The position numbers were made by a program, and so were the translations under genes. Shown here in pieces: positions 57,001 to 64,000 of a stretch of DNA of 64,000 nucleotides. Numbering within the stretch: position 1 is the stretch's first letter; every line of letters begins with the position of its first letter. A model generated the notes under the pieces. The model worked only from the letters and a program-made list of their open reading frames with translations, was not told the origin of the DNA and did no database searches. Location of the stretch: contig OX442314.1 in NCBI GenBank assembly GCA_949358305.1, positions 33,537,608-33,601,607 on the forward strand, in the 5' to 3' direction. This DNA comes from Strigamia acuminata. Its lineage: Eukaryota > Arthropoda > Chilopoda > Geophilomorpha > Linotaeniidae.

Positions 57001-58262
57001 CATGTAAGCCGAGATCAAAGACCGAAATTGAAGGCGCTCAAATTGGACCATTTGGACCATTTGACTGCCTCAGTGTGGATTTGTCTGGTCCCAAACCAAG
57101 AACCAGAAAAAACAATACCCACATTTGCGTCATCGTAGATGTCGCTACACATTGGCCCGAATTATTTCCAATGTGTAATCCAACGGCAATAAAAGTTGCC
57201 AACACAATTTATCACTTATCAATGACTTTCGGATTTCCGAGACAAATCATAAGTGATAATGGACCACAATTTCGATCACAGGTCTATAAAGAATTTTGCA
57301 AAAAATTCGACATGTCGCGAACACCGACATCGATTTATCATCCACAAAGCAATCCTGTGGAGAGAACCAATCGAGATATTAAATATTTAGTTTCGATTTA
57401 TTTAGATATTCATGACCAATGGGATGAGTATCTACGCGAATTTGCATTCAGTTTGAGAACAACTGTAACAAGAGGCAGAGATTATTCTCCTGCTTTCTTA
57501 AATTTTTTCCGAGAATTAAGAATTCCTTGGGATCCAAGAATTCCGGAAGGAATTTTAGTCATTGATCCAAAAAATCCGCATTTATATGTTCAGAAATTAG
57601 AAACAATAATTGCAGAGACGTATCAGCATATGATGTCTCACGTCTTAGATTTGAGACGCCGTGTCGAAGCTGAAAAATCAGATAAGAAATTCGACAACTT
57701 CAGACAAAATGATTTAGTCTGGCGAGAGTCTCATATTCTCTCAAATGCCGCTAAAGGAATAGCAGCAGGCATTTCACCGAAAAGGAATGGGCCTTATGTA
57801 ATTATCAAAAGGTTACAAGGAGGCGCCTTTCAACTTCGACGGCTGAGTGATAATAAAATTTATCCAGCTGTTCACGGCACTGAATTAATGCCGTACTTTC
57901 CCGTTTTCAACCAAGAAATTTGGCTGGAAGGGGAGGAAGTGGGTCAAAAAACAAAGAATATTGTTAATACCTTGGATGATGCTAAATTATCCAAAATTCC
58001 TGTCGAAAACACGGAATCGAGTAAAAAATCGAAACTCAAAAATAACGAAGTCGATGAAATAAACCAGCGACTTGAAAATGTTTCTCTTGATGAAAATCTA
58101 GAAAAGGAAATGTTTTTAGAAAAAGAGAAAATTTCAAACAATGAAGTATATAACTCATCTGACATTGGAGACGATGCTGATGACAATCTAAACAAGTTGG
58201 ATTGTACTTCGCGAAAGTCAAAGTACAACTTGAGATCTCGCGTTCCGCGAGCCAAGACATAG
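54009..58262 (+). CDS. Gypsy Pol (protease, RT, RNase H, integrase)
   Basis: Pol has no ATG near its start; the frame is entered by -1 slippage, and a GTG at 54036 would be the first near-cognate codon. Numbering from 54036: aspartic protease DSGA (D146), reverse transcriptase with TIDLTKGYWQIEL and YLDD (491-494), RNase H (D640 in HTDASKQG), integrase HHCC region (HPLSGHPGI, CQGCQAC), and a core with D1015, D1074 and E1109 (D-x58-D-x34-E). GPY/F-like NGPYVIIKRL and a charged tail ending in YNLRSR follow. There is no chromodomain. Everything needed for reverse transcription and integration is present. The order RT-RH-IN places it in Ty3/gypsy. Confidence 0.95.
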   Translation, partial: LVDADPSGLVDAASPPKSESENENLKIMEDVGEAIDELIRQTELKENGSLDVKKEIVGETPTEEDTSNIQDKVEVKDDRPSSVPETPGIEECIKLFATTTLDTNELLDELPLEPPITIPHKLRKFECKVAGIPNSQDLPTLKLETLKGVITGMLDSGANKSFLATSVINQLGLEKYLRPIGPGVRVTTASEEVTPDGTIHLSFRWTHGTLRHPFIVIPNKYPMVLLGCDFMNKLKIQPNPQTMSWNFTQPVDADLPYIPQALLDRYLEKIEEPDSSFVTFAKAYAASVTQSKIDEENFIQKLVKEANLNLEQSKLLEKMLSKHKRIISKDPGKTHLVKHKIELDTEKPIRVPFKSINPQKREIIRQLCQDMIDKGVVVKAEGDYGMRPVLVMRPGNDPRLCIDFRPINTHTKYNPPQMPTIEEILREIGEFEWVSTIDLTKGYWQIELRPEDREKTAFWSPMGRLMFLVMPFGLVNAPTTFQELMEKVLGDVYRKFAWAYLDDIIVVSKSFEEHIKHLDIVFKKLAEANLHAHPGKTHLCRKELIFLGYKVGVEGLAVDPKKVAAITQFPAPTNLKELQRFLGMVNFFHRLIKNLATVAEPLRPLLKKDAEFDWELHHQAAFDAIKDLLTNAETMKMPDLYMPFIVHTDASKQGLGAALTQKKIVDGQEVEMPCVYASRSLQPAEKNYTVTELECLAVVWGLRKFRPYLEYTTFTVQTDHQALKWLMSLSDPSGRLARWQMELMAYSFEIQYVKGPLNVIADALSRAPVSAPDEPEDDGDNDDLLSYCPSPCRSWQMGKLNELPKSIIVNDDDQALINFCINMHDPSGTPDVELRAMMAKKFELPTTNVLIKAFAAKIAKQLECDPPTRDDIIAAQKADEFCQHIRNYLLNKQYPSYIVTRLQRRNFERHASTYLIEEDMLLHYHPTSTDELGEDGRALKVVVPRKLIYKIIWLMHGHPLSGHPGIARTMYRTRRVYTWKGMKRDITRFIQHCQGCQACKPRSKTEIEGAQIGPFGPFDCLSVDLSGPKPRTRKNNTHICVIVDVATHWPELFPMCNPTAIKVANTIYHLSMTFGFPRQIISDNGPQFRSQVYKEFCKKFDMSRTPTSIYHPQSNPVERTNRDIKYLVSIYLDIHDQWDEYLREFAFSLRTTVTRGRDYSPAFLNFFRELRIPWDPRIPEGILVIDPKNPHLYVQKLETIIAETYQHMMSHVLDLRRRVEAEKSDKKFDNFRQNDLVWRESHILSNAAKGIAAGISPKRNGPYVIIKRLQGGAFQLRRLSDNKIYPAVHGTELMPYFPVFNQEIWLEGEEVGQKTKNIVNTLDDAKLSKIPVENTESSKKSKLKNNEVDEINQRLENVSLDENLEKEMFLEKEKISNNEVYNSSDIGDDADDNLNKLDCTSRKSKYNLRSRVPRAKT

Positions 58263-58275
58263 TGTTGTCTTTCAC

Positions 58276-58295
58276 CTTTTGGGTTTACCCAAAAG
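58276..58295. repeat. Perfect hairpin just after the pol stop
   Basis: Nine-base arms CTTTTGGGT/ACCCAAAAG around TT, 13 bp after the TAG. It separates pol from the third gene; function unknown. Confidence 0.85.
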
Positions 58296-58314
58296 ATCCG
58301 AGAAAGCAATCTCG

Positions 58315-58371
58315 TGACGTCATTCGTAGTACCCGCTCAACGTTAATCATACGTTATAATTAGTGACGTCA
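58315..58371 (+). promoter_or_regulatory. Two perfect CRE octamers before the third gene
   Basis: TGACGTCA occurs at 58315-58322 and again at 58364-58371, 49 bp apart. This is the full palindromic CREB/ATF site. They lie 122 and 73 bp before the ATG at 58445, inside the element and outside the LTRs, so an internal promoter is plausible. Confidence 0.6.
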
Positions 58372-58444
58372 CAAAGCGTCTCTAATCCAAGTTCGTGTTT
58401 GCAATCAACGAACTTAGTCACTTTTTCAAAAGTTTCGAGAGTGT

Positions 58445-61240
58445 ATGCATCGCATCGCCTACGTTACGACCCGAATAGTTCGACAACCTGATCGTAAGTA
58501 ATTTTTCTGTATGAAAAATTTGATAAAACATAAGATTTATGTATTATTTCTCTTTCAAGACGAAAGAATTTCCGAAATTACCGGAAAACGAAAGAGAATG
58601 GACGAGGAAGCGATCCAACTCCAGGCGGACGGAGAAATGCCCATGGAAGGGGCAAATGAAGACGTTCAATTGACGCTTCAACAACGGGTAAATTATTAGA
58701 ATAAATTTTTACCAAGTGTTTAAGTCAGAAAAATTGAGTAATTTCACTTTTCCTGACTTCAAACACAAGCCGCTAAAAAATAAAAATGGCGGCTATAAAA
58801 GTCACGTGCTTCAAGCATGTGCGAAGGGAGTTGCCATGACAACCAACATCCCTTAGTGACTCACAGCCACAAGCGCTAAGCTTAAAAAATATTTCAAATA
58901 AGAAATTATTTGTTTATTTTTAAATAAACTAATTTATTTATTTTTCTTCGAATATAGATCGAGAGGGATCGAGAAACACCATTCGCGCTTCCCGATCACG
59001 TGCCGACTCAGCACCCGCTGATTTTTCGAGCGGCATTGCCCGAAAAAATCAGAAGACTGAAGACGGCAAACAATACCTGGTGGAAGTTGCGCCACGACTT
59101 CAGCAGATCAGCGCTGCAAGGATTTGGTGCAAAAGGAAGATTCATCGAGCGCCTTCACGTGGACGGTGTCGACGAAATCGAGTGGACGCTCGACGAGAGC
59201 CCCCCAGGACCGCTTGCAGCAGAGTTGCTGCACAACCAGTGGCCAGTGACGCCACGAGAGCGTCACGAGCGCAGAAGAGCGCTAAAGAGTACCGGAATTA
59301 ATTACGGTGCTCTAACCCAATTGAGGAAGAACCTCAAGACGACACAACGCGAAGTCGTTAAACGGTATCGCAAATCCGTTCGTGACGGGAACCCACAACT
59401 TCCCGTCACACAAACCGAGCTCCACCAGTTGGCGCTCGCCGGGTGTTTTAACGATTTTCCGGGATTTTTCCCGTCCAAAGCACTCCGAGCTGCCGCGGTG
59501 CAGCTTCGCGTCGACGAAAATCGACAACTGGCTCGAGAACACGAGGCAGAGGAGCAAGCGCGTTGCGCTCTCCCTTTTTATCAAGAAGATGAAATTCCGG
59601 CCCCAGCGGCCATCAATCCTCCGCCGCAAGACGAGGATTTGAGGGTGGGGCAACTCCCTCCGCCGGTTCCAGTCCGACCGATGTTCCGCGAATCAAGCCG
59701 CGATCGAGAGGAACGTCAGAGGCGATCACGCCCATATTCGACTGACGCGCAGCCATCACGCCCGCAGTCGCGACGAGGACGGACACCAGAGTCGTTTGGC
59801 TCGTCGTCTTCGCTGAGTTTCGAATCGGACTCCACAATTAAGTCCGCCCGAAGTAGCCGAACCGCCTCCACGTTCAAAGTGGACAACCCGGCTACTCCAT
59901 ACGCCATGAGACGTGTCGTCGGTGATATTTCTCCCGACTGTAGTGTGCCTGTACCTGGACACGCTAGCCGCTTGCCCGAACAAGGTTATGTTTCCCGCTT
60001 GCCGGCTGGAGTTAGCAACCTGCAACTCCGGCCATTTTTCAGTGAGTCGTTCGGCCCACAATGGACCTGCTACGAGCAGCAACCCATTAGAGCGCAGCAG
60101 GAAGTGCTCCAGAAGCTGGACGCATACCAAAGCGCCCAGATCGCCGAGTCACAGAAGGACTGGCAGAGACTAGCTGAAAGGCTAGAAGTCTCCGACATCA
60201 ATACCATTGATGATCCCCGCCTGATGGATTTTCAGCGTCAGCTAATTCCGGGGATGACTAGGGTGTTGTACCCTGGTGTTCTTCCTTCGCCAGGACAGGC
60301 GTTAGCGGCCATTACGTACCTTTGGACCGCGCCGATGGGCCTGTCGGAGAAGAAAGTCGAGCTGTGGTACCACCTCAGGCTCGACCCGCCTACGATCTTA
60401 GCCGAGCTAATAAAGCAAGTCGTAGCAAACGGTGAGACCGAAGAAGAGGCCGCCGTTCGGTTGCGAACCGAGTGGTCCTTTGCGAAGGCCACGGCGCGAA
60501 TGACCGGAAGACCACCGCTTCCAGTTACAAGCGCCACAGCAGCTGCGTCACTGGCTGTTTTCCAGTCGGCCCAAGAGGGCGCTGGATGTTCATTTTGGCC
60601 AGAGAACGCCGGAAGTTCTCAAACTCCAGCCGGAGTTCAACGGGTAGTCGAAACCCGTCAGCTCCCCGGTGTGGGTCGAGCACCGGGACGAGGCGTCACA
60701 CCCTCGTCAACCTCCGCACCCGCGTTGGTTTTCTTGGGCCCGCAGTGCCATTTTGACGATGCCACGACGGAAGACTCACGTCCGCCGCCGCCGCCGCCAG
60801 CCAAGCCGGAGACGAAGGTCAAGCCGCTGAAAAAAGAGTCGGCTTTCAAGACCCTGATGCGCCTGTATCCGCACTTCTATTTGACGCCGGATACGCGAAC
60901 ACTGCTTAGCAACAACCACAAGTTGTCGAGGCAGGTGTTTATGTGGCTCGAGGACCACATCCGGGTGTTAAGCCCACCATCAGTGCTCCACGATCGACTC
61001 CTGAGAGCACGATTGGCGCCAGAGGATCCCATAGAGTTTGCGGCGCTAGGATTTTTCAACCGAGCGAACTCGGCGAGAATCATCCAGGTTTGGCTTCATG
61101 TCAACCCTGGAATGGTCTCCGGACCAAACGCAGGTCGCGACCTGTGTACGGTTAACGAGCGGTCCAACCCGAGGGACGACACCACGGATATGATGCGCCC
61201 GTTGACGCCTGAGCGAACTCAGACCATGGACGAATCATAA
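58445..61240 (+). CDS. Third gene of the gypsy element, spliced, unknown function
   Basis: Exons 58445-58493, 58560-58687 and 58958-61240; introns of 66 bp (GTAAGT...TTTCAAG) and 270 bp (GTAAAT...CGAATATAG). Phases are 1 and 0, and the frame is open from ATG 58445 through both junctions, giving about 819 aa; an in-frame ATG at 58598 would give 790 aa. The final exon alone has 760 codons without a stop. The product is hydrophilic: a Trp/Arg-rich N-terminal part (NNTWWKLRHDF, ERHERRRAL), a Ser/Arg/Pro linker, a helical middle (QQEVLQKLDAYQ to MGLSEKKVELWYHLRL), a PPPPPP run, and a C-terminal block (LMRLYPHFYLTP ... IIQVWLHVNPGM). It sits where env lies in other elements, but I see no signal peptide, membrane segment or cysteine framework. 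GC content is higher than in gag and pol. I recognise no family; a nucleic-acid or capsid-associated accessory role or a captured host gene are guesses. Confidence 0.75.
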
Positions 61241-61280
61241 ATTGGTTCGTTCATTTTCTCTCCATGTAAGATTCGTCTTA

Positions 61281-61292
61281 AATGGGGGGATG
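61281..61292 (+). promoter_or_regulatory. Polypurine tract of the gypsy element
   Basis: AATGGGGGGATG directly before the 3' LTR is the expected plus-strand primer site. Confidence 0.75.
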
Positions 61293-62251
61293 TGTGGTGA
61301 TCTCAAAATATTCACCAACTTAGAAGATTAAATTAATTATCTTCTAATTAATTTGACTGTGGCACACGCCAAGTCAGATCATGTGACCGAGGGGAGAAAT
61401 CCTCTCTAGGCACATATCACCCCAGGTTGTCCGGGGTGAAAACGGTTATTAGCCGTTATGGTGCAATATGGTGTAATAACCACTAGTTGCACCCATTTGA
61501 GCTAAGTGCGCAGGTTTTCTGCGCAATATTGAAGCGTGCTGGGCTCGCGTCTTGGCTCAAATCGGCACTCTGAAAAATACAACAACAACCTCAACATCAC
61601 TGCGATATCTGCTCCGACAATACGTATTGATAGAGGACCGTTGTAACTCAGTTTCACCTGCTATCTTTGTGCCACCCAAAGCACAAAGCCAGCAATTCTG
61701 CTTGAATTAGCCGTAGCTAATTCCAGCAAACGAGAAGAAGAAGTTTCCCGACGATCGTGAACCATCGCCGTCGCTGCCGCGCGAACGACAGCCACCGCCA
61801 TCGTACGAGAGCCGGACGCCTACAGCCGTCAACCACCGCCGCCGAGCCGTCGCACGAGCCGTAGAAGGAGCCCACGAGAACCATCGTCTTCGACCATCGT
61901 TCGTGAGTTCAGCAAACGAAGACAATTCGCCTTCGCCTAACAACTGTGTGTTGTTTAAGCGCCATTTTAGCGCTTTGTAGCTTGCAACAGTCGTTGCAAG
62001 CCCTTCCATTGTTCCCGCTCATTTCATTTCGCGACTTGTCGCCATTGTGATATTTGTAACTAGTCATTGTAATTTAAACGAATAAATACATATTTGTGAT
62101 TTTTATTAATAAAACTGTCTTTTTATTTCTTTTCCTTAAACTTAACCCCTAGATAATTTAAGGCCGCCGATTGTAAGTCTTTTATAGCATTCACCTGCGG
62201 TTTCTGCTTAATTTATTAGAAATTAAGTGGATAAAAACCCGGATCGCAGCA
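61293..62251 (+). repeat. 3' LTR of the gypsy element
   Basis: 959 bp, same ends and length as the 5' LTR; no mismatch seen by eye. Poly(A) signal AATAAA at 62081-62086. Confidence 0.95.
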
Positions 62252-62790
62252 AAGATTGCATAATGTTTGATGTAATTTTTGGTTCCACAGGCGCCTGATT
62301 GATGTAGTCCATAAAGTGATTTGGTCAAGAGTCAAGACACATGGATGCCGGCGCCGGCAGGTATCCGCAAATACACCTGACGTTCCAGTTCACCGTACAG
62401 ACACGCGCATTTTACGTATAAATGTGCGTCCTTCCAACCCTTAAGTACGACAAGAAGGCAAAAGAAGAAACGTATCAACACACAGTTTACAAGGGGACTG
62501 AAAACCTCATGAAAATCGATTCCCAATGTCTGATGGAATCCTTGTGCTACAAAGCACGTGCGCCAGCGTGAGATTTTCTCTGCAGCATCCATTTTTAAAT
62601 GAAAACTCAATTTGCAGCGAAGAACTGTACAATTTAGTGGCCTGGGAACTTCCTTGTAGACATCACGTTTTTTAAACGTTGAAAATTCTTCATGATTAGC
62701 CTCTTTGTGAAAACTGGCGTTGTTAGAAGTAACAAGGTCGCACGAGTTCGAGGGAAAGAGCACGGCGCAGCACAGAGAAGCCAACCTGCA
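62252..62790 (-). mobile_element. Copia relic, part right of the gypsy insertion
   Basis: The minus-strand frame 62784-62332 carries RTCFVAQGFHQTLGIDFHEVF, LLVVLKGWKDAHL and KCACLYGELERQVYLRIP, the N-terminal copia RT motifs. Together with 49675-49921 it was one fragment before the gypsy insertion. Better preserved than the other copia relics but still truncated. Confidence 0.75.
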
Positions 62791-63034
62791 GGAGGTGTTT
62801 TTGAGTGATATTGGATGACGCGTGACCGGAAGTGCTGTAAAAGTGTCATAAATTATCTTGTTTCACCCTTTGTTCCCCTGAATTTGTACTTGTGACCCCC
62901 AGAAATTACAATAAACTTGTTCTTAACCCAAAAAAGACATGCTTTATTTCGAGAATTCATAAAAGTTAGAAAAGTAGTAAATTTACACAGTTTTAGTCAA
63001 AATTAGTTACAAATCGACTTTGCGAATCTTCAAA

Positions 63035-63052
63035 TGGTGCCGAAACCCGGGA
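63035..63052 (+). promoter_or_regulatory. Primer binding site, tRNA-Phe type
   Basis: The same 18 bases as at 1384-1401, two bases after the LTR. Confidence 0.85.
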
Positions 63053-63133
63053 AAATCAGTGAATCCGGACAGAAATAAGTAGAAAACAGCATCGTAAAGC
63101 CGACCACGCCGAATTTTGACCGAAAATTTCAAG

Positions 63134-64000
63134 ATGGACGCCCTTGATCGTTTGCGCGCTCAACAAGCCACGTCCAGAGAAGGAGCCAAGCAGTTATGTA
63201 ATGCGGTACTCGTCGAATTAGCCAACGTTGCTCCAGAAATCCTCGCGTTGAAACGATTAAAAAACCAGTTGTTAGCAAAGAGTGAACAATTGACAGCGCT
63301 CGACGATAAGATATCGCCGATGATTGTTACGCGTGCGGATTTGGAGAAAGAAGAAAGCGACAACGAAGATTTCCGTGAGTTGATAATCGACTCTCTTACC
63401 GATATTGAAGTCAAATTGGAAGAACTTTTACGGCCACCAGCACCAGTTATACCCCCAGCGATTCCAATCGGCGGCAGCGCCACGAGCAACTCAGGCGAAG
63501 GGACAATAAAGCTGCCAAAGTTAGTAATGCGGAATTTCAGCGGGAATCCTGTTGAGTGGTCAAAGTTTTGGTCCAATTTCGAGTTGAGTGTCCACGGCAA
63601 CGGTTCACTTACAGCAAAAGCCAAATTCGTATATTTGAACTCAGTTCTCGAAGGTACTGCAGCAACAGTTGTTCATGGTCTCAAAATCAGCGATGAGAAC
63701 TATGAAACTGCAGTGACTTTACTTCAAAATCGATTTGGGCGAAAAGAAGTCATTGTGAACGCTCACATTCAGACTTTGATGAAACTTAAACCAGTAAAAC
63801 GAGTTAGCGACCTCGTTGAGTTGCGTAGACTCTACGACACATGCGAATTGCATATTCGAAGTCTCGAGACTGAAGAAATCGATACAGCCACGTTTGGAAT
63901 TGTATTGTGTCCATTGATACGAAATGCGGTGCCTGACGTTATTGCACTTGATTTTGCACGCAAAAATAAAGAAAACACTCACGATATGAAACTGTTTTTG
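63134..64000 (+). CDS. Bel-Pao Gag, partial at the window edge
   Basis: 289 codons open from ATG 63134 to the edge. A coiled N terminus, then a DUF1759-like Gag region with LPKLVMRNFSGNPVEWSKFW, the counterpart of IPKFDGREPEEWGGFWKTF in the first element. Sequence divergence between the two shows different Bel-Pao families. No stop or frameshift seen. Confidence 0.88.
   Translation, partial: MDALDRLRAQQATSREGAKQLCNAVLVELANVAPEILALKRLKNQLLAKSEQLTALDDKISPMIVTRADLEKEESDNEDFRELIIDSLTDIEVKLEELLRPPAPVIPPAIPIGGSATSNSGEGTIKLPKLVMRNFSGNPVEWSKFWSNFELSVHGNGSLTAKAKFVYLNSVLEGTAATVVHGLKISDENYETAVTLLQNRFGRKEVIVNAHIQTLMKLKPVKRVSDLVELRRLYDTCELHIRSLETEEIDTATFGIVLCPLIRNAVPDVIALDFARKNKENTHDMKLFL

Larger units (their letters stand above)
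49922..62251 (+). mobile_element. Complete Ty3/gypsy element with a third gene
   Basis: 12,330 bp. Two 959-bp LTRs look identical. The target duplication AAGA lies at 49918-49921 and 62252-62255, and the empty site is seen in the copia paralogue at 40.64 kb (CCAAGATTGCATAATG). Order: LTR, primer site, gag, -1 frameshift, pol (protease, RT, RNase H, integrase), a 180-bp control-like region, a two-intron third gene, a purine tract and the 3' LTR. Intact frames and equal LTRs indicate a very recent insertion of a probably active family. Confidence 0.96.
62796..64000 (+). mobile_element. Second Bel-Pao element, 5' end only
   Basis: An LTR ending in CA at 63032, a primer site and a gag frame are visible; the window ends inside gag. 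The LTR start cannot be fixed without the other LTR: TGTTTTTGAG at 62796 is one candidate (237-bp LTR), and later TG positions up to about 62,835 are possible. AATAAA is at 62910-62915. Confidence 0.82.

Noticed and set aside
58445-61240. Envelope glycoprotein in env position
   Set aside because: No signal peptide, membrane span, cleavage site or cysteine framework; the protein is hydrophilic with Ser/Arg/Pro linkers.
1-64000. CRISPR arrays, operons, tRNA or rRNA genes
   Set aside because: The DNA is eukaryotic; tandem repeats here lack spacers, and no tRNA A/B box pair or rRNA segment was noticed on reading.

Overview
This is nuclear DNA of an animal, most likely an arthropod. The evidence is spliced genes with short GT-AG introns, a complete eyes absent (EYA) gene, a U1C gene, PABPN1-like genes, and Bel-Pao and Ty3/gypsy elements. 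Two Bel-Pao elements have primer sites complementary to a tRNA-Phe of insect type. I cannot name the species.

Layout. 0.4-7.4 kb: a PABPN1-like gene cut in two by a young Bel-Pao retrotransposon (523-bp LTRs, 5-bp target duplication, 1757-codon open polyprotein). 7.7-15.9 kb: a duplicated cluster of small membrane proteins with sushi-like (CCP) domains, one on the minus strand, with MITE-like and tandem repeats. 16.0-17.2 kb: an intact PABPN1-like paralogue behind a long hairpin and a TATA box. 17.4-18.9 kb: a transposase relic inside inverted repeats. 19-24 kb: CpG-rich non-coding DNA with G-rich tracts and a large AT-rich minisatellite. 24.2-30.8 kb: eyes absent, with up to three candidate first exons joined to seven shared exons. 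31.2-31.9 kb: intronless U1C. 32-50 kb: a mosaic of repeats holding copia relics (minus strand), a 5'-truncated LINE, a solo LTR, a hAT-like MITE, a RING-finger ORF and a broken aquaporin exon set.

49.9-62.25 kb: a 12.3-kb Ty3/gypsy element with apparently identical 959-bp LTRs and a 4-bp target duplication, inserted in a copia relic. Its 1007-codon Gag is joined to Pol through an A AAA AAC -1 frameshift site with a stem-loop 5 nt downstream. After pol comes a third gene whose reading frame runs through two small phase-matched introns (about 819 codons). Two perfect TGACGTCA octamers lie just upstream of its ATG. The product has no signal peptide or membrane segment, so it is not an ordinary Env, and I do not recognise it. 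This is the best candidate for something undescribed here. A second Bel-Pao element begins near 62.8 kb and runs off the window.

The host genes shown act in RNA processing (PABPN1-like, U1C), eye and organ development (eya) and probably at the cell surface (sushi family); nothing suggests they form one pathway. The history that can be read is repeated, partly very recent, nested retroelement insertion.
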